Position numbers and translations under genes: made by a program
Notes under the pieces: generated by a model
Database searches by the model: none
The model's input: only the letters and a program-made list of their open reading frames with translations
Told to the model about the DNA's origin: nothing
DNA from: JACVRW01 sp963764665
Lineage (GTDB): Bacteria; Actinomycetota; Thermoleophilia; Solirubrobacterales; Thermoleophilaceae
Assembly: GCA_963764665.1 (NCBI GenBank)
Contig: CAVXTL010000017.1
Span: 62,001 to 126,000, forward strand
Length of the DNA: 64,000 nucleotides
Direction of reading: 5' to 3'
Shown here: positions 6,931 through 15,646 of the stretch, piece by piece
Position numbering within the stretch: position 1 is the first letter of the stretch
Layout of the letters: every line of letters starts with the position of its first letter

Positions 6931-8906
6931 GCGAGCGCCCTCAGCGCGGCGGCGTGGATCTCGTCGCTGCCGGGGAGGTAGGCGTCCTCGAGGCCGGGGC
7001 TGAACGGCACCGGCGCGAACGGTGCGCCCACGCGCTCGATCGGCGCGTCGAGGAAGTCGAACGCCGCGGCCTGCATGGCGGCGGCGATCTCGGCGCCGAA
7101 CCCGCCGTGCTCCACGGCCTCGTGGGCCACCACGAGCCGGTTCGTGCGGCTCACCGACTCCACGATCGCGTCGAGGTCGAGCGGGACCAGCGTGCGCGGG
7201 TCGATCACCTCAGCCTCCACGCCCTGCTCGGCCAGCCGGTCGGCGGCCGCCACCGCGTCGCCCACCATCCGCGACAGCGCCACGATCGTCACGTCGTCGC
7301 CCGCCCGGACGGTCCGGGCGCTTCCGATCGGTACGGGCTCCGGCTCATCCGGGACCTCCTCGCGCTTGAAGTACAGGGTCTTGTTCTCGATGAACACCAC
7401 CGGGTTGGGGTCGGCGATCGCGCTGGCCAGCAGGCCGGGCACGTCGGCGGCGCGGCTGGGCATCACGACCTTCAGCCCGGGCACGTGGGTGAGCCAGGCC
7501 TCGAGGCTCTGGGAGTGCTGCGCGCCGCCGCGCTGCCCGCCGCCGCCCTGGGTGCGCACCACGAGCGGCACGCTCAGCTGCCCGCCCGACATGGCGTAGG
7601 CCTTGGCCGCCTGGTTCACGAGCTGGTCGAAGGCGAGCGTGATGAAGTCGATGAACATGATCTCGAGCACCGGTCGCAGGCCCGACTGGGCCGCGCCCAC
7701 CGCCACGCCGCAGATGGCCGCCTCGCTGATCGGCGTGTTGATCACGCGCTCGGTGCCGAACTCCTCCGCCAGCCCGGCGGTGGCCGTGTACGGACCGCCC
7801 TCGGCCACGTCCTCGCCGATCACCACCACCTGAGGGTCGGCGCGCATGGCCCCGGCGAGGGTGGCGGTGATCTCCTTGAGGTAGGTGGTCTGCCGCGTCC
7901 CGCTGCCGCCCGCGGCCGGCGCCGCGCCGTCCGGCGCGGGGGACGGGGCATAGACGAGGTGCCCGGTCGTGCCGGGCTCCGGCGCCGGGCTCGCGCGCGC
8001 GAAGTCCACGGCCTCCTCCACGGCGTCGCGCGCCTCGCCGGCCACGGCCTCGAGCGCGTCCTCGTCCCACCAGCCCGCGTCCAGGCCGTGGCGCTGGAAG
8101 CGCAGGATCGGGTCCTTCTCCTGCCAGTCCTCGGCGGCCAGCGCCTCGCGGTAGTGCGCCGGGTCGCCCTCGTAGTGGCCGCGCAGCCGGTGCGTGAGGC
8201 ACTCGAGCAGCAGCGGCCCCTCGCCGTTGCGCGCCGCCTTGAGGAAGCGCGCGAAGCCGTTGCGCACCGCGAGCACGTCGTTGCCGTCCACGGTGTCGCG
8301 CGTCACGCCGTAGGGCGCCACCACGTCGCTCACGCGCTCGACGTTCGTGTGGGCCGAGCGCGGCGTGAACTCGGCGAAGCCGTTGTTCTCGCACACGAAG
8401 ATCACCGGCAGGCCCCAGAGCGCGGCGAGGTTGACCGACTCGTTGAAGTGGCCGGCCTGCACCGCGCCGTCCCCGAAGAACACCACGGCCACCTGGTCGC
8501 CTCCCTCGAGCCGGGCGGCGAGCGCGCTGCCGAGCGCCAGCGGCACGTTGCCGCCCACCACGCCGGTGGCGCCCATCAGGCCGTGCTCGGCGTCCACGAG
8601 GTGCATCGACCCGCCGAGCCCGCCGCAGAGGCCGTCCGAGCGGCCCATCAGCTCGGCCAGCACGCGCTCCACCGGCGCGCCCTTGGCGAGCGAGTGGCCG
8701 TGGGCGCGGTGCCCGCTGTACACGGCGTCGTCGTCGCGCAGCTGCGAGCAGACCGCGGCCGCCACGCCCTCCTGGCCCACACTCAGGTGGATCAGCCCGA
8801 ACACCTCGTCGGCGCGCTTGAGCTGGCCCACGCGTTCCTCGAACAGCCGGATCAGCCACATCGTGCGCAGCAGGCCGAGCGCGTCCTTGCGGCCCAGCCT
8901 CGGCAT
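6927..8906 (-). CDS. Fused E1 alpha-beta thiamine-diphosphate dehydrogenase component (pyruvate/acetoin/2-oxoacid type)
   Basis: A 659-residue single chain that contains both E1 subunits. Residues 1 to about 320 are the alpha part, with the thiamine diphosphate motif GDGAVQAGHFNESVNLAALW ending in ENN and the phosphorylation-loop-like LTHRLRGHYEGDP. A Pro/Ala/Gly-rich linker follows (about 325-345). The beta part begins TTYLKEITATLAGAM and includes GEDVAEGGPYTATAGL, TPISEAAICGVAVGAA and the C-terminal transketolase domain. The enzyme would decarboxylate a 2-oxoacid, or cleave an acetoin-like ketol, and hand the acyl group to a lipoyl E2. No E2 or E3 gene is in the window. The ATG at 8906 overlaps the upstream stop by one base. 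It is the second E1 in the same operon, so the two probably differ in substrate. Confidence 0.9.
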   Translation of the reverse strand: MPRLGRKDALGLLRTMWLIRLFEERVGQLKRADEVFGLIHLSVGQEGVAAAVCSQLRDDDAVYSGHRAHGHSLAKGAPVERVLAELMGRSDGLCGGLGGSMHLVDAEHGLMGATGVVGGNVPLALGSALAARLEGGDQVAVVFFGDGAVQAGHFNESVNLAALWGLPVIFVCENNGFAEFTPRSAHTNVERVSDVVAPYGVTRDTVDGNDVLAVRNGFARFLKAARNGEGPLLLECLTHRLRGHYEGDPAHYREALAAEDWQEKDPILRFQRHGLDAGWWDEDALEAVAGEARDAVEEAVDFARASPAPEPGTTGHLVYAPSPAPDGAAPAAGGSGTRQTTYLKEITATLAGAMRADPQVVVIGEDVAEGGPYTATAGLAEEFGTERVINTPISEAAICGVAVGAAQSGLRPVLEIMFIDFITLAFDQLVNQAAKAYAMSGGQLSVPLVVRTQGGGGQRGGAQHSQSLEAWLTHVPGLKVVMPSRAADVPGLLASAIADPNPVVFIENKTLYFKREEVPDEPEPVPIGSARTVRAGDDVTIVALSRMVGDAVAAADRLAEQGVEAEVIDPRTLVPLDLDAIVESVSRTNRLVVAHEAVEHGGFGAEIAAAMQAAAFDFLDAPIERVGAPFAPVPFSPGLEDAYLPGSDEIHAAALRALA

Positions 8907-9766
8907 CAGGCGCGAACGGGCTCGAACTGCGCCATCGCGCTCTCGTAGGTGCGCCGGTACATCTCGTCGATCGGAAGCGCCCGCAGATCCTCGGAGAGCA
9001 CCTCTACGCCCCAGGGCTCGCTGTAGCCCATGTCGAGCCCCACGCGCACGTAGCCCTTGATGTCGAACTCGCCCTCGCCGGGCAGCTTTCGGCGGTTGAT
9101 CACCTCGTCGAGCGTGTCCTCCATGTCCTCGTACTGGCCGTCGCTCAGCTCGATCCAGCCCAGCTGCTCCACGGGGAACTTGCGGAGGTCGTCCGGCGCC
9201 ACGCCCAGCTTGCTCATGTGCCAGGTGTCGATCACCACGCCGGTGTTGTCGATGCCCTTCATCACGTCCAGCGCCAGCTCGACGCTGTTCACGTTCACGT
9301 CGAACGGCATGAACTCGTAGAGCACCTTGGCCGAGGTGTGCTGCGCCGCGTCCGCGCACAGCTCGGCGTAGCGCTCGTTGAGCTTGGGCATCTCGCACTC
9401 GACGCCGGGGATGTTGCCCGCCTTGATGTGGTGCGCCCCCAGCGCCTCGGCCGCCTCGAAGAGCATCCGGCGGAGCCTGTCGGCCGCGGTGCGGGACTCC
9501 TCGCCCTCGTCCACCATCCAGTCCCAGAGGAACTCGAGCTCCATGAGCGCGATCCCGTTGTCGTCGAGGGCCTTCCGCATCTCGCCGAGGTTGCTCGACT
9601 CGAGCTGATGCTCGACGTCCGCGTGCCACAGCCCGATGCCCTTGAACCCGGCCTTCGACGCCTCGGCGCAGCGGTCGGCGAAGGGGAAGAGGCTCCACTC
9701 ACGGCCCACGTGCACCTCCACGGGTCCGGCGGAGGTCCAGTACGCGTTCGCCAGCTCCACGTTCAC
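8906..9766 (-). CDS. Xylose-isomerase-like TIM barrel (sugar phosphate isomerase/epimerase family)
   Basis: A 286-residue protein of the AP endonuclease 2/xylose-isomerase TIM-barrel superfamily. Barrel features include ADRCAEASKAGFKGIGLWH, the metal-ligand glutamate in VLYEFMPFDVN, the VVIDTWHMSKLG strand carrying Asp and His ligands, and a C-terminal GVEVLSEDLRALP with another acidic ligand. Family members isomerise or epimerise sugars and inositols. The same fold also gives 3-dehydroshikimate dehydratase, which makes protocatechuate. In Pseudomonas QuiC-type dehydratases a VOC domain is attached, and here a small VOC gene directly precedes and overlaps this one. Given the operon, an aromatic or ketol role is possible, but the substrate is not established. 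Confidence 0.75.
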   Translation of the reverse strand: MNVELANAYWTSAGPVEVHVGREWSLFPFADRCAEASKAGFKGIGLWHADVEHQLESSNLGEMRKALDDNGIALMELEFLWDWMVDEGEESRTAADRLRRMLFEAAEALGAHHIKAGNIPGVECEMPKLNERYAELCADAAQHTSAKVLYEFMPFDVNVNSVELALDVMKGIDNTGVVIDTWHMSKLGVAPDDLRKFPVEQLGWIELSDGQYEDMEDTLDEVINRRKLPGEGEFDIKGYVRVGLDMGYSEPWGVEVLSEDLRALPIDEMYRRTYESAMAQFEPVRA

Positions 9767-10167
9767 TCCGGCTCCTTCCGCTCGGGAGGTACGTTGATCT
9801 CGATCGTCAGCCCGTTGGGGTCGGTCACGAACAGCTGCCGCATCACCCCGGGGATCTCGTTCTCCATGGCATCCACGCCGCCCCGTTCGAGCCTGGCGGC
9901 CAGCTCGGAGTAGTCCTCGCCGTTGAACGCCACGTGGTCCACCGCGGCGGCCGAGGCTCCCCGGCCCAGGCCCTCGGCATGGACGGTGTACTCGGCGCGG
10001 TCCGCCACGTGCAGGCAGGGCACGCCGCCGGCGTAGAGCCAGTACCCGGCGAACTCGAGCGGCGGGCGCTCGCCCACCTCTAGCCCGATCGCCTCGCGGT
10101 AGAAGTCGCGCGTGCCGTCGATGTCGTCGGTGAGGACCAGAAGGTGCTCCATCCTGGTCACCGGCAT
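9763..10167 (-). CDS. VOC-family (glyoxalase/dioxygenase superfamily) small protein
   Basis: A 134-residue single VOC module. It begins with the typical VTRMEHLLVLTDDIDGTRDFYREA strand-helix, broken here only by normal variation, has VDHVAFNGEDYSEL in the second half, and ends FVTDPNGLTIEINV. That last segment supplies the conserved glutamate metal ligand of glyoxalase and extradiol-type folds. Members of this size act as glyoxalases, isomerases, resistance proteins or dioxygenase domains. The gene overlaps the following TIM-barrel gene by four bases and starts four bases after the E1 beta gene ends, so it belongs to the operon. Its exact reaction is unknown. Confidence 0.8.
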   Translation of the reverse strand: MPVTRMEHLLVLTDDIDGTRDFYREAIGLEVGERPPLEFAGYWLYAGGVPCLHVADRAEYTVHAEGLGRGASAAAVDHVAFNGEDYSELAARLERGGVDAMENEIPGVMRQLFVTDPNGLTIEINVPPERKEPE

Positions 10168-10171
10168 CGCG

Positions 10172-11143
10172 CTACCCCACGGCCTGTCTGGCTGCCGCGG
10201 CGATCTTCTCGGCCGACGGCGCGAGGAAGGCCTCCTGGACCTGGTTGCCGGGCACCGGCGCGTCCATGCGCGCCACGCGGGCGGGCGCCGCCTTGAGCGA
10301 GTCGAAGCCGTGCTCGCTCACGGTCGCCGCGATCTCCGATGCCACGCCGCAGCGCAGGCGGCCCTCGTCGGCGATCACCACGCGGCCGGTCTTGGCCACC
10401 GAGTCCAGGATGGTCCGCTCGTCGAGCGGCGTGAGGGTGCGCAGGTCCACCACCTCGGCCTCGATGCCCTCGCCGGCCAGCGTCTCGGCCGCCTCCAGCG
10501 CCGCGCCGACCATCATCGAGTAGCTCACGAGCGTCACGTCGGTGCCCTCGCGCTTCACGTCGGCCTGGCCGAACGGAATCTCGTAGTCGTCGTCCGGGAC
10601 CTCGCCCTCGGCGCCGTAGCCGAACGCGTGCGTGACCACGATCGTGGGGTTGTCGCTCTTGATCGCCGTACGCAGCAGGCCCTTCAGGTCCGCCGGGGTC
10701 CAGGGCGTGGTGATCTCGATCCCGGGCAGGTTCCAGAACATGCCGAGCGGGCTCTCGCTGTGCTGCGCGGCGCCGCCGTGGAGCAGCCCGTGGCTCATGT
10801 GGATCGTGACCGGCACGTCCACCTTCCCGCCCGAGGACTGCCGCGCGGGCGCGATCTCCGAGGCGATCGACGAGAACGCCGGGTAGGTGAAGGGCGCCAG
10901 CCCCAGGTGGGCGAAGATCCGCTGCCCGCACATCGCCGCGCCCGCGGCGAGGGCCGTGAAGGCGGCCTCCGAGCAGGGCGGGAAGTAGATGCGGTCGGAG
11001 TACTTCTTCTGGAACGGCTCGAACTGTCCGGCCTCGGGCCCGATTCCGAGCACCTCGTTCCCCATCACCGCGAAAAGCGGGTCCTCCTCCATGAACGTCC
11101 CGAGGACGTCCAGCATCGCGTCGGCGTAGTTCTTGGTGGCCAT
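10172..11143 (-). CDS. E1 beta subunit of thiamine-diphosphate-dependent dehydrogenase (acetoin/2-oxoacid type)
   Basis: The 323-residue beta subunit of an E1 heterotetramer. The pyrimidine-binding half carries FMEEDPLFAVMGNEV and FPPCSEAAFTALAAGAAMCG; the C-terminal transketolase domain carries GTDVTLVSYSMMV and VVDLRTLTPLD. The ATG at 11143 is preferred over one seven codons upstream because GAGGAGG lies at proper spacing before it, leaving a 13-base gap to the alpha gene. It pairs with the alpha subunit encoded just upstream. The usual E2 and E3 partners are not in the window. An acetoin-dehydrogenase-like role, splitting a hydroxy ketone into an aldehyde and an acyl-CoA, is the closest family analogy; substrate is inferred. 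Confidence 0.88.
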   Translation of the reverse strand: MATKNYADAMLDVLGTFMEEDPLFAVMGNEVLGIGPEAGQFEPFQKKYSDRIYFPPCSEAAFTALAAGAAMCGQRIFAHLGLAPFTYPAFSSIASEIAPARQSSGGKVDVPVTIHMSHGLLHGGAAQHSESPLGMFWNLPGIEITTPWTPADLKGLLRTAIKSDNPTIVVTHAFGYGAEGEVPDDDYEIPFGQADVKREGTDVTLVSYSMMVGAALEAAETLAGEGIEAEVVDLRTLTPLDERTILDSVAKTGRVVIADEGRLRCGVASEIAATVSEHGFDSLKAAPARVARMDAPVPGNQVQEAFLAPSAEKIAAAARQAVG

Positions 11144-11156
11144 GCTCGGCGCCTCC

Positions 11157-12176
11157 TCAGGCAAAGACGTGGTCGAGTGCGCTCTCGGGGGTGGGCCGCG
11201 GGCTGTCCAGCGCGAACTGGCGTGCCTCGGCGATCCGCTGGGTCACCTGGGCATCGAGCTCGAGCAGCTCGTCCTGCCCGATGTCGCCGGCCGCGAGCAG
11301 CTCACGCGAATAGCGCAGCACCGGGTCGTGCTCGCGGTACCAGGCCTCGTGCTCGCCCTCCATGCCAGCCGCGTCCCAGGCCATCGAGATCTCCGTCGGA
11401 CCGGTGGGCAGGTTCGGCCACAGCGGCTGGGTGCCGGCGAAGCGGGCGGTGGCCACGTGCACGAAGTACGGGCCCTTGCGCGCCCGCGCGTGCTCGACCG
11501 CGCGGGTGGTGGCGTCGTAGACGGCCTCCACGTCGCGCCCGTCCACCGTCTCGACCGGGATCCCGAAGGTCTCCGGGATCTTCGTGAGGTCCTCGACCGC
11601 CGACACCGAGGTGGGGAACCCGCCGCCGGCGGAGCCCAGCGCGCCCTCGCTGTTGTTCTCGCAGACGAACACCACCGGGAGCGACCAGAGCGCGGCGAGG
11701 TTGAGCGACTCGTACGACACGCCCTCCTCGAGCGCGCCGTCGCCGAAGAGGCCTACCGCCACCGCGTCGCCGCCCTGGTTCTTGAGCGCGAACGCGGCCC
11801 CGATGGACAGGCTGATGCTGCCGCCCACGATCGCCGACGTGGACAGGAACCCACGATCCACGTCGCTCAGGTGCATCGTGCCGCCGGCTCCACGGTTCAT
11901 GCCGTTCTCGCGCCCGAGGATCTCGGCGAGCGCGATCTTGGGGTCGGTGCCGCGGGCCAGGATGTGGCCGTGATTGCGGTGGTGGGTGGCGATCTTGTCG
12001 TCGGGGCCCAGCGCCTGCATCAGCGGCACCCCGGTGGCCTCCTGCCCGATGTAGAGGTGGAAGTGGGTCATGAACTCGTGCGCCTCGAACAGGCCCACCA
12101 CCGTCTCCTCGAACCTGCGGATGGTGAGCATCCGCTCGAGCGCGTCCTTCTTGCGCTCCGCGTCCCAATCAGCCAT
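11157..12176 (-). CDS. E1 alpha subunit of thiamine-diphosphate-dependent dehydrogenase (acetoin/2-oxoacid type)
   Basis: The 339-residue alpha subunit of an E1 component. The start RKKDALERMLTIRRFEETV is typical. HLYIGQEATGVPLMQAL, the HHRNHGHILARG loop, RGAGGTMHLSD and the thiamine diphosphate/Mg motif GDGALEEGVSYESLNLAALW followed by ENN are all present. It forms a tetramer with the beta subunit encoded next. The gene overlaps the end of the livF-type gene by eight bases, which ties the transporter and the enzyme into one transcript. That linkage suggests the imported compound, or a product close to it, is the substrate. The acetoin dehydrogenase family is the best match by size and motif pattern. 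Confidence 0.88.
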   Translation of the reverse strand: MADWDAERKKDALERMLTIRRFEETVVGLFEAHEFMTHFHLYIGQEATGVPLMQALGPDDKIATHHRNHGHILARGTDPKIALAEILGRENGMNRGAGGTMHLSDVDRGFLSTSAIVGGSISLSIGAAFALKNQGGDAVAVGLFGDGALEEGVSYESLNLAALWSLPVVFVCENNSEGALGSAGGGFPTSVSAVEDLTKIPETFGIPVETVDGRDVEAVYDATTRAVEHARARKGPYFVHVATARFAGTQPLWPNLPTGPTEISMAWDAAGMEGEHEAWYREHDPVLRYSRELLAAGDIGQDELLELDAQVTQRIAEARQFALDSPRPTPESALDHVFA

Positions 12177-12939
12177 CTCTGCTCCCCTGTGTGCCGTTGT
12201 CTCCCAAGTTGCCCCGCAGCAGATACGCCGACTCGAGCAGCTCGGGCCGTTCCTTCAACTCGCCGGCGGTCCCCGAGAAACGGAGCTCGCCGCCCTCCAT
12301 CACGTGTGCCCCCTTCGCCAGGTCGAGCGCCACGGGGGCGAACTGCTCGATCAGCAGCACGCCCACCCCGGACTCGGCCACCGTGCGGATCGTGGGAATC
12401 AGCCGCTTGAGCACCACCGGCGCGAGGCCGAGCGAGAGCTCGTCGATGAGGATGATCTTCGGCTGCGACACCAGCGCCTGCGCGAGCACCACCATCTGCT
12501 GCTCTCCGCCCGAGAGCGAGCGCGCCTTGGCGTCCAGCCGCGCGTTCAGCTCCGGGAACAGCTCGAGCGCGTAGGCGCGGCGCTCCTTCGCCACGGCGTT
12601 CGCCAGCGAGTAGGTGGCCACGTCGAGGTTGTCCTGCACCGTGAGGTCCGGAAGCAGCCGCCGTCCCTCGGGCACCACCGCCACGCCCGCCGCGCGGACC
12701 TTCTCCGGCCGGCGCCCGGCCAGCTCCTGGTCGCCCAGCTTGATCGAGCCCGACTGGGGCAGCACGCCGCCCACGGCGAGCACGAGGCTCGACTTGCCCG
12801 CGCCGTTGGGACCGAGCAGCGCCGTGACCTCACCGGGCGGGATCTCGAAGGAGACCCCGCGCACGACCGCGCGCCCGCCGCGCTCGACGGTGAGCCCGTC
12901 GAGCCGCAGCGCCGCGCCGGTCTCCACCGCGCCGGTCAC
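12169..12939 (-). CDS. livF: LivF-type ABC transporter ATPase
   Basis: A 256-residue ATPase of the branched-chain amino acid/hydrophobic compound importer family. The Walker A motif is GPNGAGKSS, the signature LSGGEQQM and the Walker B IILIDELSLGLAP. The short form with VVPEGRRLLPDLTVQDNL is typical of LivF rather than LivG. The GTG start at 12939 overlaps the LivG stop as GTGA. It energises uptake together with LivG and the two permeases. In several soil bacteria this family imports aromatic acids and phenylpropanoids rather than amino acids, which would fit the neighbouring genes; that is an inference. Confidence 0.92.
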   Translation of the reverse strand: MTGAVETGAALRLDGLTVERGGRAVVRGVSFEIPPGEVTALLGPNGAGKSSLVLAVGGVLPQSGSIKLGDQELAGRRPEKVRAAGVAVVPEGRRLLPDLTVQDNLDVATYSLANAVAKERRAYALELFPELNARLDAKARSLSGGEQQMVVLAQALVSQPKIILIDELSLGLAPVVLKRLIPTIRTVAESGVGVLLIEQFAPVALDLAKGAHVMEGGELRFSGTAGELKERPELLESAYLLRGNLGDNGTQGSRDG

Positions 12940-13655
12940 GCGGCCTCGTCGGCGGTGCCGAGGTAGGCCCGCATCACGTTCTCGTCGCGCAGCACCTCGT
13001 CGGTGGGGCCGGAGGCGATCAGCTTGCCGAAGTCGAGTACCGCGGTCACCTGGCAGCAGGCCGACACCAGGCTCATGTCGTGGTCCACGAGGATCACGAG
13101 CGAGCCCATGTGCTCCGGTATCCGGCGGATCACGTCGCCGAGCAGCTGGGTCTCCTCGTCGGGCAGCCCGGCCGCGGGCTCGTCGAGCAGCACCACGCGC
13201 GGCTTGCCGACCACGGCGCGCGCCACCTCCACGAGGCGCCGCTCGTGGGCGCCGAGCGTGCCGACCTTGACGTCGGGATCGATGTCGAGCCCCACGAACC
13301 CGAGCGCGCCGAGCACGTCCTCCTGGCGGGAGGCGCGGCCGGCGCCGGAGTGCTCGTGCACCATCGCCACGTTCTCGTAGAGCGTGAGCTTCTCGATCGC
13401 CTGCTCGGTCTGGAAGGTGCGGCGCAGGCCCCAGCGGGCGCGCCGGAAGTCCGCCATCCGGAGCAGGTCGTCGCCGAACGCCTGGATTGTGCCTCCCGAC
13501 GGCTTCACGAAGCCGCTCATGACGTTGAAGAAGGTGGTCTTGCCGGCGCCGTTCGGGCCGATCAGGCCGCACGTGCCCTCCGGGAACGTCACGGACATGC
13601 CGTCGATCGGCTTGACGCCGCCGAAGCGCACCTCGAGGTTCTCGACCTCGATCAT
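12936..13655 (-). CDS. livG: LivG-type ABC transporter ATPase
   Basis: A 239-residue ATPase, partner of LivF. Walker A is GPNGAGKTT and Walker B VVLLDEPAAGLP, followed by LVDHDMSLV. The signature region is degenerate: LGAHERRLVEVARA replaces the usual LSGGQQ-type sequence, which is somewhat unusual. FRRARWGLRRTFQTEQAIEK is the LivG-type segment after Walker A. The ATG at 13655 overlaps the LivM stop by one base (TGATG). It sits in the five-gene importer block and is almost certainly translationally coupled to its neighbours. Confidence 0.9.
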   Translation of the reverse strand: MIEVENLEVRFGGVKPIDGMSVTFPEGTCGLIGPNGAGKTTFFNVMSGFVKPSGGTIQAFGDDLLRMADFRRARWGLRRTFQTEQAIEKLTLYENVAMVHEHSGAGRASRQEDVLGALGFVGLDIDPDVKVGTLGAHERRLVEVARAVVGKPRVVLLDEPAAGLPDEETQLLGDVIRRIPEHMGSLVILVDHDMSLVSACCQVTAVLDFGKLIASGPTDEVLRDENVMRAYLGTADEAA

Positions 13656-14725
13656 CAGCGCCTCGCCACTCCGAGCACGCGGCCGCCGCCGCGGCCGATC
13701 AGGCGCCCCAGCTTGGCCATGTCCTTGGGGAACTGGTCCACGAGGCCGGCGGGCGCGGTGAGCAGCACCTGGAGCACCCCGACGCCGAAGAGGATGGTGA
13801 GCAGGTCCGCGGGGAGCCCCCAGCTGTCGAGCAGCGCGGGCAGGTACCGGTAGAGCAGGCCCGCCACGATTGCGCCCCAGAGGCTGTAGATGCCGCCCAT
13901 GAGCACGACCGCGAGCAGCACGATGTTCTCGCGGGTCGGGAAGCTGTAGTTGAAGAGGCTGCCCACGTTCGCGGCCAGCAGCCCGCCGGCCACGCCGGTC
14001 ATGAACGAGGCCAGCGCGAAGGCCCAGAGCTTGTAGAGGGTCAGGTTGACCCCGGCCGCGAGGGCGGCGGGCTCGCTCTGGCGGACCGCCTCCCACGCGC
14101 GACCGGCCTTGCCGCGCACGTGCCAGAGCGCGAGCAGGAACATCAGGACGGTCACCACGACCGTGTAGCGGAAGAAGGCCGGATCGGCCTCGGCGATCGA
14201 GGGGCGGCGGATCGAGCCGCCTCCGAGCGTGGACTCCGTGTGGCCGAGGAAGCCGCTGCCGCCGTTGGGGAAGTCGGTGGCCGCCAGCACCACCGAGATC
14301 GCGCCGGCCAGCATCAGGGTGATCAGCGCAAGGTAGAGGCCGCTCACGCGCAGCGCCGGCAGGCCCACGATCGTGCCGAGCACCATCGTGATCAGGCCCG
14401 ACAGCAGCAGCACCACCGGGAACGGGAGCGAGGTGGCGAACAGGATCCGGGCGGCCACCCATGCGCCGAGCGCGAGGATCGCGATCTGCCCGAGCGACAC
14501 CAGCCCCACGCGCCCCATGAGCAGGCCGAGGGCGAGCGTCACGATCGAGTAGATCGCCACGGCCGTGAGCACCTTGAGCCAGTAGGTGCTCAGGAGGGCC
14601 GGCATCGCTAGCAGTACGAACACCACCAGGGCGACGATGACCACGGCGCGGATGCGGTCGCCCTGATCGAGGCGCGCCGGAGACCAGGCCGGCCGCGTGC
14701 CGCTCGAGGCTTCGGTGACGGCCAC
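13655..14725 (-). CDS. livM: LivM-type ABC transporter permease
   Basis: A 356-residue inner-membrane permease with about ten hydrophobic segments, starting with AVVIVALVVFVLLAMPALL. The cytoplasmic coupling segment around HVRGKAGRAWEAVRQSEPAA, then AGVNLTLYKLWAFALASF, is the characteristic LivM loop that contacts the ATPases. The tail is basic and soluble. It forms the translocation path with the LivH-type permease whose gene ends five bases upstream. Length and topology are normal for the family. Substrate specificity is set mainly by the binding protein. Confidence 0.9.
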   Translation of the reverse strand: MAVTEASSGTRPAWSPARLDQGDRIRAVVIVALVVFVLLAMPALLSTYWLKVLTAVAIYSIVTLALGLLMGRVGLVSLGQIAILALGAWVAARILFATSLPFPVVLLLSGLITMVLGTIVGLPALRVSGLYLALITLMLAGAISVVLAATDFPNGGSGFLGHTESTLGGGSIRRPSIAEADPAFFRYTVVVTVLMFLLALWHVRGKAGRAWEAVRQSEPAALAAGVNLTLYKLWAFALASFMTGVAGGLLAANVGSLFNYSFPTRENIVLLAVVLMGGIYSLWGAIVAGLLYRYLPALLDSWGLPADLLTILFGVGVLQVLLTAPAGLVDQFPKDMAKLGRLIGRGGGRVLGVARR

Positions 14726-14730
14726 CGCGC

Positions 14731-15618
14731 CTACCCGGCCGCTCGTGTGATCGACACCTCGCGGTGGCGCGACAGCCAGAGGAGCGCCACAACCGCGAGC
14801 ACGAACGGCGTCATGTCCCGGTACTCGGAGATGGACAGGATCGGCGTGATCAGGGCGTTCACGAGCCCGATCACGATGCCGGCGATCAAGGTGACCACGA
14901 GCGACTGCAGGCGCGCGATCAGCGCCGCGGCCAGGCCGGAGATCACGAGGAAGGTCAGCGTGTTGGCGTCCAGCCCGACGAGGTTGGACAGCAGCAGGCC
15001 GGCCACGCCGGCGAGCAGGCCCGAGCCCAGCCAGGCGGCGGCCTCCACGCGCCGCACGGGCACGCCCAGCGCGGCCGTGATCTCACGATCGTTGGCCAGC
15101 GCGCGCATCGCCGTGCCCATCTTCGTGAAGCGCAAGAAGGCGGTGGTGACCAGCGTGACCACCACGCCGAGCCCGAAGCCGATCACCTGCGTGTAGTTGA
15201 CGAGCACGTCGCCCACGTCGAAGTTCTCGTTCGAGGTCGGCAGGATCATGGAGCGCGCCTTGTCGCTCCAGATCCAGGACATCGTCCCGAGCAGGATCAG
15301 GGCTAATCCGAGCGTGGCGGTGGCTTTGACGAGTGGGTCGCGTCTGGCCAGCGGTGGCCCGAACAGCACTCCGTAGACCAGCGTGGCCACCGCGCCGAAG
15401 AGGATGCACACGCCGTAGGCCGGGTACTCGTCCCAGCCCTGGTTGTTGATCAGCTCCCAGGCGATCAGCGCGCCCATCGCGCCGATGGCCCCGAAGGCGA
15501 GGTTGAGCACCCCAGTGGTCCGGTACAGCACCACGAGCCCGACCCCCGAGAGGGCGTACACCCCCCCGAGGGCCAGGCCGGTGGCTATGAACGGCCGGAA
15601 TTCCTCCCAGCTGGGCAT
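14731..15618 (-). CDS. livH: LivH-type ABC transporter permease
   Basis: A 295-residue permease with about eight hydrophobic segments. The N-terminus, ATGLALGGVYALSGVGLVVL, is the hallmark LivH opening, followed by YRTTGVLNLAFGAIGAMGAL. The coupling loop TKMGTAMRALANDREITAAL with LGVPVRRVEAAAW near residue 170-200 is the typical ATPase-contact region. It is the first membrane gene after the binding protein (28-base gap) and lies five bases before LivM. It belongs to the importer complex described for the neighbours. Confidence 0.9.
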   Translation of the reverse strand: MPSWEEFRPFIATGLALGGVYALSGVGLVVLYRTTGVLNLAFGAIGAMGALIAWELINNQGWDEYPAYGVCILFGAVATLVYGVLFGPPLARRDPLVKATATLGLALILLGTMSWIWSDKARSMILPTSNENFDVGDVLVNYTQVIGFGLGVVVTLVTTAFLRFTKMGTAMRALANDREITAALGVPVRRVEAAAWLGSGLLAGVAGLLLSNLVGLDANTLTFLVISGLAAALIARLQSLVVTLIAGIVIGLVNALITPILSISEYRDMTPFVLAVVALLWLSRHREVSITRAAG

Positions 15619-15646
15619 CGGCTCCTAGTGGCCTCGCTCCAAGCCG

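Noticed and set aside
6954..8948. A 664-codon open frame on the plus strand opposite the fused E1 gene
   Set aside because: It mirrors the E1 codons, is extremely rich in His, Arg, Ala and Val, and shows no domain, while the minus strand has clear thiamine enzyme motifs. Long antisense frames are expected in DNA this rich in GC.
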